Shown one piece after another: positions 9,198-17,581 of a stretch of 40,721 bases of DNA. Under the pieces are notes generated by a model. It saw only the letters and a program-made list of their open reading frames with translations. It was not told the DNA's origin and did no database searches. The stretch lies in the NCBI RefSeq assembly GCF_009765975.1, contig NZ_LMUJ01000013.1, positions 1 to 40,721 of the forward strand. The letters run 5' to 3'. Source of the DNA: Acidisphaera sp. S103 (GTDB lineage: Bacteria > Pseudomonadota > Alphaproteobacteria > Acetobacterales > Acetobacteraceae). How positions within the stretch are numbered: the first letter of the stretch is position 1; every line of letters starts with the position of its first letter. The translations under genes and the position numbers were made by a program.

Positions 9198-10703
9198 GTG
9201 TCCGACCCAACGCAGCCGGGACTGCTGGCGCTTTCCGGGATCACCAAGGCGTTTGGCGGCGTGACGGCCCTGGGTGGCGTGGACTTCTTCCTGGCGGCGG
9301 GGGAGATCCATGGCCTGGTCGGCGAAAACGGCGCCGGCAAATCGACATTGATGAAAATCATCGCCGGCGTGCACACCGACTATCAGGGTGAGATGCGATT
9401 GGATGGCCGACCGGTGCGCCTCGCCTCGCCGCGCGATGCGCGCACCCGAGGCATCGGCATGGTGCATCAGGAACTCTCCATCGTGCCCGACCTCAGCGTC
9501 GCGGAAAATGTCCATCTGGGCGTGCAGCCCCTGCAACGCCTCGGGCTGATCGACTGGCGGGCGATGCGGCGCAGCGCGGCGGCGCACCTGGCCAACCTGG
9601 GGATCGATGTCGACCTCCGAGCGCGGATGGGCGACCTCTCGCTCGGCCTGCAGCAATTGGTGGAGGTCGCTCGCGTGCTGTTCTCCGGCGCGCGCATCAT
9701 CATCCTTGATGAACCCACCTCGGCCCTCGCGCCACCGGAGATCGAGCGGCTGTTTGGGTTGCTGCGGCGACTGCGGGAGTCCGGGAAAAGCCTCATTTTC
9801 ATCTCGCATTTTCTTGATGACGTGCTGTCGGTCTGCGACCGTTTGACGGTGTTCCGCAACGGCCATGCGGTGGCGACCGAAACCTGTGCGCGCATCGACA
9901 AACGTTGGATCATCGATCGGATGATCGGCACCGGGCACCAGGAACTGGAGGAAAGCTACCTCGCCGATATTCCGTTACGCAGCCGTCCGGGGGCGAAAGA
10001 TGTGCTGCGGGTCGACAATCTTTCCCGAACCGGTGCCTACCGCGACGTATCGATGTCCGTGCGGGCTGGCGAAGTCCTGGGAATCTACGGGTTTCTGGGG
10101 TCTGGCCAGCTCGAGCTGGCGCGTACGCTGTTTGGTGTGTTGCGGGCGGATCGCGGAAGCATTGCGCTGGACGGGCGTGTCGCGCGTCTTTCGTCCACAT
10201 CCCGGGCGCGGCGGGCGGGGATCGCGTTCCTGCCGGAAAGCCGCAAGATGATGCTGTTCGGCACCGAACCGGTGTTCAAGAACGTGACGATAGCGATATT
10301 GGGCCGCATTGGCCGCCTGTGGCTGCGCCCGGCCTCGGAGCGTTGGATCGCCGACGGACATGTGAAGCACCTGCACATCCGGCCGCCCGACGTGGCACGC
10401 CTGTTGGGCACGTTGTCGGGCGGCAATCAGCAGAAAGTCGCGCTTGCCAAGTGGCTGACGCATCTTCCCCGCGTGCTGATTCTCAGCGAGCCCACCCGCG
10501 GCATGGATGTCGGCGCCAAGGACGATGTGGTGAGGATCGTGCGGAACCTGCGAGACCAAGGTATCGCGATCCTGGTCGTATCGACCGAACCCGAAACGGT
10601 CCTGTCGCTCGCCGATCGGATTTTAGTGATGAAGAAAGGCCGCGTTGTGCGGGAGTTCGCCGATGAGCCGGTCAGCAAAGACCGATTGCTGGAAGCCGCA
10701 TGA
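9198..10703 (+). CDS. Sugar ABC transporter ATP-binding protein, tandem NBDs
   Basis: A 501-residue double ATPase of the RbsA/XylG type. The first domain has Walker A GENGAGKST (42-50), a signature segment LSLGLQQL and Walker B IIILDEPTSAL. The second has the usual degenerate P-loop (GFLGSGQLE), a canonical LSGGNQQK (406-413) and EPTRGMDVGAK. In the second Walker B the aspartate before Glu is replaced by serine (LILSEPTRG, S430). A degenerate second P-loop is normal in this family; the serine is less expected. Starts with GTG at 9198 and overlaps the permease by four bases. Confidence 0.94.
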   Translation: MSDPTQPGLLALSGITKAFGGVTALGGVDFFLAAGEIHGLVGENGAGKSTLMKIIAGVHTDYQGEMRLDGRPVRLASPRDARTRGIGMVHQELSIVPDLSVAENVHLGVQPLQRLGLIDWRAMRRSAAAHLANLGIDVDLRARMGDLSLGLQQLVEVARVLFSGARIIILDEPTSALAPPEIERLFGLLRRLRESGKSLIFISHFLDDVLSVCDRLTVFRNGHAVATETCARIDKRWIIDRMIGTGHQELEESYLADIPLRSRPGAKDVLRVDNLSRTGAYRDVSMSVRAGEVLGIYGFLGSGQLELARTLFGVLRADRGSIALDGRVARLSSTSRARRAGIAFLPESRKMMLFGTEPVFKNVTIAILGRIGRLWLRPASERWIADGHVKHLHIRPPDVARLLGTLSGGNQQKVALAKWLTHLPRVLILSEPTRGMDVGAKDDVVRIVRNLRDQGIAILVVSTEPETVLSLADRILVMKKGRVVREFADEPVSKDRLLEAA

Positions 10704-11707
10704 GTGACTCCCGAACCCGGATTGGCGTAACGAACTGGCTGCGCGGGCAACTCCGCAACGTCGCGCCGTTCGTGACGCTGATCGTGCTGGTGGCCTTCTT
10801 CTGGGCTGCCAGCGATTCCTTCGCCACGCTCGGCAACCTGCAAAACATCCTGACGCAGATTTCGGTGACCGGCATCATCGCCGTGGGGCTGACCTTCGTC
10901 ATCCTGTGCGCGGAGATCGATCTGTCGGTCGCGAGTATCGCCAATGCGACCGGCATCGTGGTGGCCTATTTCACCGCCCAGGATGCCAGCGTCACAATCG
11001 CCAACATCCCGCTTGCCGGTTGGGCCGCCATCCTGATCGCGCTGGCGGCCTGCTTCGCATTGGGCGCGGTGAACGCATTCGGCCTGACGTTGATCGGCAT
11101 TCCCAGCTTCATCATGACCCTAGCGATGCTACAGATCGGGGCCGGCATTTGCGCGCTGCTGGTGCGCGGGCAGATCGCCTACACGGTGCCGCCGCTGATC
11201 CTGACCCTGGGGTCGCGTTCGCTGGGACCGGTGCCCTGGATCGTGATCGTCGCGGCGCTTTTCCTGTTGGTGGGCCATATCGTCCTCACCTACACGCGCT
11301 TCGGCCGCTACATTTACATGACCGGCGGCAATCGCGAGGCGGCCGAGTATTCCGGCGTCAATGTCCGGGCGATCCTGTCCGCGGTGATGATCATCTCGGC
11401 GGTGTGCTCCGGCGTCGCGGGCATGTTGGGCGTGGCATATTTTGGCAGCGCGCAACAAAATGAATTCGACACGTACCTGCTCGATAGTATCTCGGCAGTC
11501 GTGGTGGGCGGAACCAGCCTGTTTGGCGGCCAGGGCGGTATCGGCAACACCATTATCGGCCTCTTCGTGCTGGGCGTGTTGAACAACGGGCTCGACCACG
11601 TCAACATCGACAGCTTTCTCAAGATATTGATTCGTGGGCTTATTTTGCTCGCGGCTCTGATTATCAACGTCTACGCGCAGCGGATGCGGACGGTCACCGC
11701 CGCATGA
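10700..11707 (+). CDS. Sugar ABC transporter permease (CUT2 type)
   Basis: A 335-residue inner-membrane permease of the RbsC/XylH family. Multiple hydrophobic segments and the family core GIIAVGLTFVILCAEIDLSVAS (about 54-75) are clear, as are the C-terminal segments SISAVVVGGTSLFGGQGG and GLILLAALIINVYAQR. Its ATG overlaps the ATPase stop (ATGA), so the two are translationally coupled. Together with the binding protein and ATPase it makes a complete importer. The 151-base gap downstream leads to the heptosyltransferase gene on the same strand. Confidence 0.94.
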   Translation: MSDSRTRIGVTNWLRGQLRNVAPFVTLIVLVAFFWAASDSFATLGNLQNILTQISVTGIIAVGLTFVILCAEIDLSVASIANATGIVVAYFTAQDASVTIANIPLAGWAAILIALAACFALGAVNAFGLTLIGIPSFIMTLAMLQIGAGICALLVRGQIAYTVPPLILTLGSRSLGPVPWIVIVAALFLLVGHIVLTYTRFGRYIYMTGGNREAAEYSGVNVRAILSAVMIISAVCSGVAGMLGVAYFGSAQQNEFDTYLLDSISAVVVGGTSLFGGQGGIGNTIIGLFVLGVLNNGLDHVNIDSFLKILIRGLILLAALIINVYAQRMRTVTAA

Positions 11708-11858
11708 ACGCGGGTTCAGGACAACGGCGCTCATCTTCGGTTCGGTCAGACCATCTGTAACCACAAAATTCATAGGCCCGTGGCACTGAGGCAATTGTGC
11801 TGGGCCCCTGGCAAGCCGATATAGGCCCACCGCGAGAACCAGGAGAGAACAAGACCGA

Positions 11859-13199
11859 ATGGACGTGCCCGCCGCAATTCCGGATCAGTCTCTCTCCGCG
11901 GCCGCGGCAGACTCTGATGCAACGCCATCCGCCGCCGCCGCGCAGGCGCCCGAAACGGACCGGAAGCGACCCTACCCACCGCCTGCCGACTTGCCGACCC
12001 AGTTTGGTCCGAGGGGCATTCGCTTTGATTTCAACCACGGCGCGCGCGTCGTCCTGCCCGCCCGGACGGAAGGAAAGTGGCGCATATGTCTTCGCGACCT
12101 GGATACGGGCAACATCCTGTTCCAGACGGAGAACCGGGGCGCCTTCGTCAGGTCCTCCAAACGTTTCTTCGTCCGTTTCAGCGTCGAGGTGTGGGAACTG
12201 GACGCGGCAGGTCAGCCTACCGTGGTGCTGGCCCACGAATACGGCGCACGCGACCGCGACGTGCTGATCCAATTCCCGGTCGGCACGTTGGGCGACATCC
12301 TGGCATGGTTTCCGTACGCCGCCCGGTTCGGCGAAGTGCATGGCTGCCGGCTGACCTGCGCGATGTCCGGCCTGCTCATCCCTCTGCTGCGCGACGCCTA
12401 CCCCGCCATCCGCTTCGTCACCCACGAAGAACTGACAGAGCAGAAGCTGGCGGAAACGGCCTACGCCACTTATTGCCTGGGCCTCTTCTTCGACGACGCG
12501 GAGAACGTGTACCAGCCCACCGATTTCCGCCATGTCGGGCTGCACCGCACCGCCGGCTACATCCTTGGCGTCGATCCGGCGGAGGAAGCGCCACGCCTCG
12601 GCTTGCCCGATGAGGGGCCGCCGATCGCCGAACCGTATGTTTGCATCGCGGCGCAAAGCTCGACGCAAAGCAAGAACTGGACGAACCCGTACGGCTGGCA
12701 TGAGGTCATCGCGTTCCTGAAGGAGAGCGGCTATCGCGTGATCTGCATCGACCAGAAGCCGGTGCACGGTTCGGGCATTGTCTGGAACCACATTCCGCAT
12801 GGGGTGGAGGATGAGACCGGCGACCGCCCGCTGATCGAGCGCGCGCGCTGGCTGCGGCATGCTGCCGCGTTCGTGGGTCTCAGCAGCGGCCTATCCTGGC
12901 TGGCCTGGGCAGCGGGCACCCCGGTGGTGCTGATCAGCGGCTTCACCCATCCGACCAATGAGTTCACCACGCCGTACCGGGTCATCAACTGGCACGCCTG
13001 CAACAGTTGCTGGAACGACGTGCGCCATCGTTTCGACCACAAGGACTACCTGTGGTGCCCGCGCCATGCCGGAACCCCGCGCCAGTTCGAATGCACCAGA
13101 CTGATCACCGCCGCGCAGGTGATCGCGACATTGAAGCGCATACCGGGGCTGATCGAAGGCGATCCGGTGGCCGCGCCGCTCAATCGAACAGCGAGCTGA
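11859..13199 (+). CDS. Autotransporter-type O-heptosyltransferase (Aah/TibC-like)
   Basis: A 446-residue protein resembling Aah/TibC, which attach heptose from ADP-heptose to serines of self-associating autotransporters. Diagnostic stretches are an N-terminal beta domain ([40 protein letters not shown]), the GT segments [29 protein letters not shown] and [35 protein letters not shown], and a GT9-like C-terminal half ([34 protein letters not shown]). Four cysteines at 381, 384, 400 and 412 match the iron-finger arrangement known from TibC. The Ala-rich first 45 residues are probably a flexible tail. AGGAGA lies before the ATG. No autotransporter or ADP-heptose gene is nearby. Its last 20 bases overlap the convergent prs gene. 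Confidence 0.88.
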   Translation: MDVPAAIPDQSLSAAAADSDATPSAAAAQAPETDRKRPYPPPADLPTQFGPRGIRFDFNHGARVVLPARTEGKWRICLRDLDTGNILFQTENRGAFVRSSKRFFVRFSVEVWELDAAGQPTVVLAHEYGARDRDVLIQFPVGTLGDILAWFPYAARFGEVHGCRLTCAMSGLLIPLLRDAYPAIRFVTHEELTEQKLAETAYATYCLGLFFDDAENVYQPTDFRHVGLHRTAGYILGVDPAEEAPRLGLPDEGPPIAEPYVCIAAQSSTQSKNWTNPYGWHEVIAFLKESGYRVICIDQKPVHGSGIVWNHIPHGVEDETGDRPLIERARWLRHAAAFVGLSSGLSWLAWAAGTPVVLISGFTHPTNEFTTPYRVINWHACNSCWNDVRHRFDHKDYLWCPRHAGTPRQFECTRLITAAQVIATLKRIPGLIEGDPVAAPLNRTAS

Positions 13200-14112
13200 C
13201 CGAACTCTCGTCGCTGATGCGGCGCATCGCTTCCGCCAGCAGCGGGGCGATCGTCAGCTCGCGGATGTTGCCGCAGCGCTTCACCTCCTCGGTCGCCATG
13301 ATCGAGTCGGTGATCGTCATCATCTCCAGCGGAGACGACGCGACGCGGGCGACGGCGGCGCCGGACAGCACGCCATGGGTGACGTAGGCGCTGGCGGACC
13401 GGGCACCGCGCTTGATCAACGCGTCGGCGGCGTTGCAGTGGGTGCCGCCGGAATCCACCAGGTCGTCGACCAGCAGGCAGTCGCGGCCGGCGACGTCGCC
13501 GATGATGTTCATCACCTCGGAATGGCCGGCCCGTTCGCGTCGCTTGTCGATGATAGCCAGGTCGCAGTTCAGCCGCGTGGCGATGGCGCGTGCCCTGACC
13601 ACGCCGCCCACGTCGGGCGACACGATCATCAGGTCGCGGCCCTCATAGCGTTCCTTGATGTCGCGGCTGAACAGCGGCGCGGCGATCAAATTATCCACCG
13701 GAATGTCGAAAAACCCCTGAATCTGGCCGGCGTGCAGGTCCATGGTCAGCACCCGGTTGGCGCCGGCCTCGGTGATCAGGTTGGCCACCAGCTTTGCGGA
13801 AATCGGGGTGCGGGAGGCGGATTTGCGGTCCTGCCGGGCGTAGCCGAAATACGGAATGACGGCGGTCAGGCGGCGGGCGGAGGACCGGCGCAGCGCGTCC
13901 AGCGTGATCAGCAGTTCCATCAGGTTGTCGTTGGCGGGGAAGGACGTGGACTGCATCACGAAGACGTCCTCGCCGCGGACGTTCTCCTGGATCTCGACGA
14001 ACACCTCCATATCCGCGAAGCGCCTGATGGACGCCTTGGTCAGCGGCAGCTTCAGGATCTCGGCCACGGCCTCGGCCAGGGGACGATTGCTGTTGCAGGC
14101 TACGATTTTCAT
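13180..14112 (-). CDS. prs: Ribose-phosphate pyrophosphokinase
   Basis: Makes PRPP from ribose 5-phosphate and ATP for nucleotide, histidine and tryptophan synthesis. The 310-residue length is standard. The N-terminal [12 protein letters not shown] region, ATP-binding [30 protein letters not shown] (125-136) with the catalytic-region histidine, and the PRPP-binding loop [14 protein letters not shown] (211-224) are intact. Single gene on the minus strand; its 3' end overlaps that of the heptosyltransferase by 20 bases, so the two convergent transcripts must overlap. Confidence 0.97.
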   Translation of the reverse strand: MKIVACNSNRPLAEAVAEILKLPLTKASIRRFADMEVFVEIQENVRGEDVFVMQSTSFPANDNLMELLITLDALRRSSARRLTAVIPYFGYARQDRKSASRTPISAKLVANLITEAGANRVLTMDLHAGQIQGFFDIPVDNLIAAPLFSRDIKERYEGRDLMIVSPDVGGVVRARAIATRLNCDLAIIDKRRERAGHSEVMNIIGDVAGRDCLLVDDLVDSGGTHCNAADALIKRGARSASAYVTHGVLSGAAVARVASSPLEMMTITDSIMATEEVKRCGNIRELTIAPLLAEAMRRISDESSVSSLFD

Positions 14113-14230
14113 GGGGCGGACCGCTGCGATGAATGCCGAACCGGTCGGGCGCCGGAAACAAGCGGGCTTCTAGCAACCGATCTGTCACATGTCCATGAAC
14201 GTCGCGCGCGGGCGGTTACTCAGTTTGAGG

Positions 14231-14476
14231 TCAGGCCACCCGGCGGTATCCGTAAAGCCACGCCGAAACATACATCCCAAGCATGCCAAGGGCAAAGCCG
14301 GCGGAAAACACGGTCAGGCCGTGCAGCCGGGGCGCTCCCTCCATCCATGCTATGCCGTTGAGCGCGGCCAGAACGATAACGACGCCGATCTCGTAAGCCG
14401 TAAGGGTGCATGTCAGCTTCCCGTCTATTTTCCTCCATCCGGGCGTTGGATGATAGCCCCACCCAGCCCGGTGCAC
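14231..14476 (-). CDS. Small two-helix membrane protein, unknown
   Basis: Up to 81 residues. The region from about residue 20 on has two hydrophobic helices (TAYEIGVVIVLAALNGIAWMEG and HGLTVFSAGFALGMLGMYVSAWLYG) and a basic C-terminus, as expected for a real small inner-membrane protein. The N-terminus is doubtful: the first 19 residues of the open frame are not hydrophobic and contain no good start, while a strong GGAGGA sits inside the frame near 14435, before non-ATG codons. The true start may be a CTG or other rare codon there. It lies between PAP2 and prs on the same strand. No function can be named. Confidence 0.45.
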   Translation of the reverse strand: MHRAGWGYHPTPGWRKIDGKLTCTLTAYEIGVVIVLAALNGIAWMEGAPRLHGLTVFSAGFALGMLGMYVSAWLYGYRRVA

Positions 14477-14492
14477 TACCCGAGCGAGATCC

Positions 14493-15086
14493 TCAGTCGG
14501 CCAGCAGTTGCTGGTACACCGGTGTGCCGCGGCACACCGGGATGAAGTCGGTCACGCGCAGGGCGGTGTGCCGGATCGCCGCCTCGGCTGGCAGATGCAG
14601 GCCGTGGAATATCGTGGCGACCACCATGATCACCAGGACCAGTGGGGTCAGGCGCAATCTGGGCGGGGGGCTGGTGAAGCGCAGCAGCGCGGCCGCACCC
14701 GCCAGGCCGATCAGCGCGCCGAACAGGACCTCGGGCACGGTGTGAGTGCCCAGCACCAGGCGGGAGATGCCGATTGCGATGGCGGCCAGCATGGCGGCCG
14801 GCAGGATGCTGGTGCGGCGGTGGGTCAGCATGACCCCCAGCCCGCCGGTCACCACGGCCGCCGCGGCGACGTGCCCGCTGGGGCTGTGGACGTCCAGCGG
14901 GCCGAACACCGGGGAGCACGACAGGAAAACCAGCTTGAAGGCGATCGTGGCGGCGAAGGTGCCGGCGACGACCAGCAGCCAGGTCAGCGCGCCGTTGCGC
15001 CAGCCCTGTGCCGCGAGGACGATGGCCACGGCGAACACCAGAGGCAGGATGACGGCCTGGTCCGCGAAGTCGGTCAGATAACGCAC
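14493..15086 (-). CDS. PAP2-family membrane phosphatase
   Basis: A 197-residue integral membrane protein with about six hydrophobic segments. The PAP2 motifs are visible: SPSGHVA (motif 2, about 68-74) and SRLVLGTHTVPEVLFGALIG (motif 3, with the conserved R and H). The first motif (KxxxxxxRP) is not obvious; FKLVFLSCSPVFGP occupies its place. Family members dephosphorylate phosphatidic acid, undecaprenyl pyrophosphate or related lipids. Start is a GTG at 15086. Bases 15087-15289 upstream hold no gene I can support and presumably carry its promoter. Confidence 0.85.
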   Translation of the reverse strand: MRYLTDFADQAVILPLVFAVAIVLAAQGWRNGALTWLLVVAGTFAATIAFKLVFLSCSPVFGPLDVHSPSGHVAAAAVVTGGLGVMLTHRRTSILPAAMLAAIAIGISRLVLGTHTVPEVLFGALIGLAGAAALLRFTSPPPRLRLTPLVLVIMVVATIFHGLHLPAEAAIRHTALRVTDFIPVCRGTPVYQQLLAD

Positions 15087-15289
15087 GCGGGTCCCTATAG
15101 GCCAAGGGTGTTAAGAAATCGTTCAGACGGCAGCGGAACGCCGCGAAAAGCTAACCGTTCATCGCCGATTTCTACCAACAAGGCCAACTCATGATCGTGT
15201 GTCCGGCGTCAGGTCCTTCGGTGCCGGCGAAGCGCGCGGCGACGGATAACGAGCCTCAACCGACTTCAGGCGGCCGGCGGCAGCTCATG

Positions 15290-15721
15290 TCACGCGACCG
15301 GACCCTGCGACGCCGCGAGTTGTTTGCGCAGCGACCGCAGTTCCTCGAACCGCGCCGTCGCATCGCGCATGATCGCGGCGATTCCGGCCATTTGCCCGTC
15401 CGGACCGGTGAACGGCACGATGGTGAATTCAACCGAGATCCGCGTGCCGTCCTTGCGCATGGCCGGGACCGCCAGGATTTGCCCGTCTCCGTAACGGGTT
15501 TCCCCGGTCCGCATGGTTTCGTGATAGCCCTGCCAGTGCCGGGCCTTCAGGCCGGCGGGGATGATGATGTCGAGCGATTGGCCCAGCGCCTCCTGCTCCG
15601 AGAAGCCGAACATCCGGGTGGCGCCGGCGTTCCAGACGCGGATCGCGCCGGCCGCGTCGGCGTAGACGATCGCGTCGGGCATGCCGGCGACCAGTGTGCT
15701 GGCGAAATGGTCTGGTGTCAT
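15290..15721 (-). CDS. PAS-domain protein
   Basis: A 143-residue single PAS domain. The sequence starts with a helix (FASTLVAGMPDAIVYADAAGAIRVWNAGATRMFGFSEQEALGQ) typical of PAS folds, includes a mid segment with KDGTRISVEFTIVPFTGPDGQMAGIAAIMRDAT and ends in a short helix (FEELRSLRKQL). No output domain follows, so it must act through a partner. The ligand (haem, flavin or small metabolite) cannot be read. It overlaps the preceding folate gene by four bases (ATGA) and is the last gene of the globin operon, which makes redox or gas sensing an attractive but unproven role. Confidence 0.88.
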   Translation of the reverse strand: MTPDHFASTLVAGMPDAIVYADAAGAIRVWNAGATRMFGFSEQEALGQSLDIIIPAGLKARHWQGYHETMRTGETRYGDGQILAVPAMRKDGTRISVEFTIVPFTGPDGQMAGIAAIMRDATARFEELRSLRKQLAASQGPVA

Positions 15722-16296
15722 GGTTGCTCCAATGGCATGGGCGTGTCCGTCAGCACGGCGTCCATGGGAATGTCGTGCGTCTGCGGAAAGATCGTTTCCA
15801 GCGCGCTGAACGCGTAGCCGATCCCAACGACCATCGGCCGTCGCCGCAGTGAGGCCAAGGTCCGGTCGAAATAGCCGCCGCCGTAGCCCAGCCGGTAATT
15901 CGCTCGGTCGAACCCCACCACGGGCGCCAGCATCAGGTCGGGCAGCACCACGTCGCGCTCAGCCGGAACCGGAATGTTCCAGATGCCGCGGGCCAGGGGC
16001 TCGCCCTGGGTCCAGCGCCAGTATTCCAACGGCTCTTTCGGGGTCACGACCACCGGCAGACACAGGACCACATTGCGTTCCCCAGCCAGTTCGTTGGCCC
16101 AGGCCAGCAGGCTGATCTCCTGCTTGATCGGCCAGTACAGCCCGACCGATACGATGCCGTTCGCGGCGACGATGGCGCTCAGTTGCTCGCCAATGACCTC
16201 CGCCGCGCGCAGGCGGTCGTCGGGCGACAGCGATTGCCGCTGCCCCAGAAGCTGCGTTCGTTGCGCTTTGCGCCAGGCGTTGACCGTCGGGTCCAT
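15718..16296 (-). CDS. 5-formyltetrahydrofolate cyclo-ligase family
   Basis: A 192-residue enzyme that converts 5-formyl-THF to 5,10-methenyl-THF with ATP. Recognisable parts are the N-terminal basic helix WRKAQRTQLLGQRQ, VGLYWPIKQEIS, the middle YWRWTQGEPLARGIWNIPVP, and the nucleotide-binding FDRANYRLGYGGGYFDRTLA. The longer open frame upstream is a shadow of the Rrf2 gene; the ATG at 16296 shares one base with the Rrf2 stop (TGATG), so the genes are coupled. In many proteobacteria this gene sits beside 6S RNA; here it is inside the globin operon instead. Confidence 0.94.
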   Translation of the reverse strand: MDPTVNAWRKAQRTQLLGQRQSLSPDDRLRAAEVIGEQLSAIVAANGIVSVGLYWPIKQEISLLAWANELAGERNVVLCLPVVVTPKEPLEYWRWTQGEPLARGIWNIPVPAERDVVLPDLMLAPVVGFDRANYRLGYGGGYFDRTLASLRRRPMVVGIGYAFSALETIFPQTHDIPMDAVLTDTPMPLEQP

Positions 16297-16757
16297 CAGG
16301 CGATCCCCCGCATCGCCGCCGGGTGCGGAACCAGTCCCAGCAGCGCGCCCAGTTGCTGCCGTGGCGCGACCAGATCGGCAAGAGTGTAGCGATCGAGCAC
16401 GGCCAGGAATGCCGCGAGCGCCTCGTGCAGGGCGGTGCGCAGCACGCAGGCCCCGCCGATGGTGCAGGTCTCGGTGTCGCCGAAACAGGCCACCAGCTCC
16501 AGGTCCGGTTCGGTACGCCGCACCACCGCACCCAGGTTGATCGCGGCGGCCGGCTTGCCCAGGCGGATGCCGCCATTGCGACCCCGTATCGTCTCGATGT
16601 CGCCGGCGACACCCAGTTGATGCACGATCTTCATCAGATGGGTTTCCGAGATCCGATAGGTACGCGCGATCTCGGCGATGGTGGCGGGGCGGCCGGTGTC
16701 GACCGCCAGATACATCAAAGTACGCAACGTGTAATCGGTATAAGTGGTCAGGCGCAT
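16296..16757 (-). CDS. Rrf2-family iron-sulfur regulator, NsrR-like
   Basis: A 153-residue winged-helix regulator of the Rrf2 family. The DNA-binding domain (MRLTTYTDYTLRTLMYLAV...ATIAEIARTYRISETHLMKIVHQLGVAGDIETIRGRNGGIRL) closely follows NsrR, including the YTDY and HLMK features. Three cysteines, C91, C98 and C104 (spacing x6, x5), can hold an Fe-S cluster; NsrR and RirA use the same three positions with slightly different spacing. NsrR senses nitric oxide through its cluster and represses NO-detoxifying genes. Its place directly after a truncated globin gene supports an NO role, though RirA-type iron control is possible. Likely autoregulated through the operator at 17418-17440. Confidence 0.9.
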   Translation of the reverse strand: MRLTTYTDYTLRTLMYLAVDTGRPATIAEIARTYRISETHLMKIVHQLGVAGDIETIRGRNGGIRLGKPAAAINLGAVVRRTEPDLELVACFGDTETCTIGGACVLRTALHEALAAFLAVLDRYTLADLVAPRQQLGALLGLVPHPAAMRGIA

Positions 16758-16759
16758 GG

Positions 16760-17194
16760 CTACGCTCGGTTTTGCGGTGCGGGGCGAGGGGCAAGCCCGT
16801 CCGGCGGCGCCCCCAGCCGGTGGAATATCGCGAGTTGCAGACTGGTGGCAATGCGATTGGCCTTGTCCGCGAACAACGCCGCCTGGTCTGGCGCGAACAG
16901 ATCGGTCGCGGTGGCCTCGAACAACGCCAGCCAGCGCGCGAACATCGGGCGTTCCAGACTCTGGACGGCGCGATGCACCGACACCGGATTGCCCGAATAG
17001 CGACCCGAGGTCAGCATGACCGACGACCAGAAGTTCCGCATCGTCGCCAGGTGTTTCGGCCATGCGTCCTCGGCGATCGCGGTTTCGAACACCGGACCCA
17101 GAACGGGGTCGCGGCGGATTGCGGTATAAAACCGGTCGATCAACACGGCGATCGCTTCTTCGGTTATGGCGATCAGGGGGGCGGCGTCGGACAT
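16760..17194 (-). CDS. Group III truncated haemoglobin
   Basis: A 144-residue haem protein of the 2-on-2 globin fold, group III (Ctb-like). Visible residues are Tyr23 in LIDRFYTAIRRDP (B10 position), His48 in WPKHLATM (E7), Trp in the FWSSVMLTSGRYSGNP segment, and His74 in VSVHRAV, the proximal haem ligand. Group III members bind O2 tightly and are linked to nitric oxide or peroxide handling. The gene starts 9 bases after the 56-residue CxxCH gene and ends 2 bases before the NsrR-like regulator, so it is cotranscribed with its probable sensor. Confidence 0.93.
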   Translation of the reverse strand: MSDAAPLIAITEEAIAVLIDRFYTAIRRDPVLGPVFETAIAEDAWPKHLATMRNFWSSVMLTSGRYSGNPVSVHRAVQSLERPMFARWLALFEATATDLFAPDQAALFADKANRIATSLQLAIFHRLGAPPDGLAPRPAPQNRA

Positions 17195-17203
17195 CGGTGG
17201 CCT

Positions 17204-17374
17204 TCAGTAAATGACGAGAACAATCAGCAGGGCAACGAAGTTCCACACCAGCATGTTGATCAGGGTGCGGATCATCATGCGGTCGTCGCCAGCTTGCACG
17301 TGGCAGGCGTCGCAGATCTTGTCACCCGGGTAGAGGAAGGTGCGTTCCAGGATGTGTCTCATTCCGTCATCCAT
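17204..17374 (-). CDS. 56-residue CxxCH membrane protein, unknown
   Basis: This small frame runs from an ATG at 17374 to a TGA at 17204. The product begins MDDGMRHILERTFLYPGDK, continues ICDACHVQAGDDRMMIRTL and ends in one hydrophobic helix (about 40-56, MLVWNFVALLIVLVIY). CDACH is a CxxCH motif, the signature for covalent haem c, but there is no signal peptide and the arginines before the helix predict a cytoplasmic N-terminus, so a bound metal or a thiol switch is equally possible. It is the first gene of the globin operon: a sigma70-like promoter lies just upstream, the gap to the globin is 9 bases. An internal ATG at codon 5 is an alternative start. I do not recognise the family. Confidence 0.72.
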   Translation of the reverse strand: MDDGMRHILERTFLYPGDKICDACHVQAGDDRMMIRTLINMLVWNFVALLIVLVIY

Positions 17375-17394
17375 AAGATTTATTTCTAATGTGG

Positions 17395-17423
17395 GTTATA
17401 CCGGGGTGGTGCGATAAAAGCAA
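17395..17423 (-). promoter_or_regulatory. Sigma70-type promoter of the globin operon
   Basis: Reading the minus strand, TTGCTT (17418-17423) is followed by a 17-base spacer and TATAAC (17395-17400). Both hexamers are close to the sigma70 consensus and the spacing is ideal. The -10 box ends 20 bases before the ATG of the 56-residue gene, which leaves a very short leader. Confidence 0.6.
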
Positions 17424-17440
17424 TATCCTAAATGCAGCTT
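17418..17440 (-). promoter_or_regulatory. NsrR-like operator overlapping the -35 box
   Basis: On the minus strand the 23 bases start AAGCTGCATTT, one mismatch from the enterobacterial NsrR half-site AAGATGCATTT; the second half (ending TTGCTT) is weaker, keeping the AAGC/GCTT ends of the dyad. It covers the -35 box, so a bound regulator would block transcription. The specificity of the local Rrf2 protein is inferred, not known. Confidence 0.45.
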
Positions 17441-17581
17441 TACCGACGGCGAGCGTCTCGGGCGGTGACGATCTGGGGCACTCTGCTGTTCGGCAACGCC
17501 GGGAAACGATCGCTTCAGAGTGTCAGGGTGCCCGACATTCCGGTTTCCGTGCCGCCCTCTCAAGTTCATCCCGAGCCCGAC

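Noticed and set aside
10060..10110. Missing Walker A lysine in the second domain of the sugar ATPase as evidence of a pseudogene
   Set aside because: A degenerate second P-loop is normal for the RbsA/XylG family.
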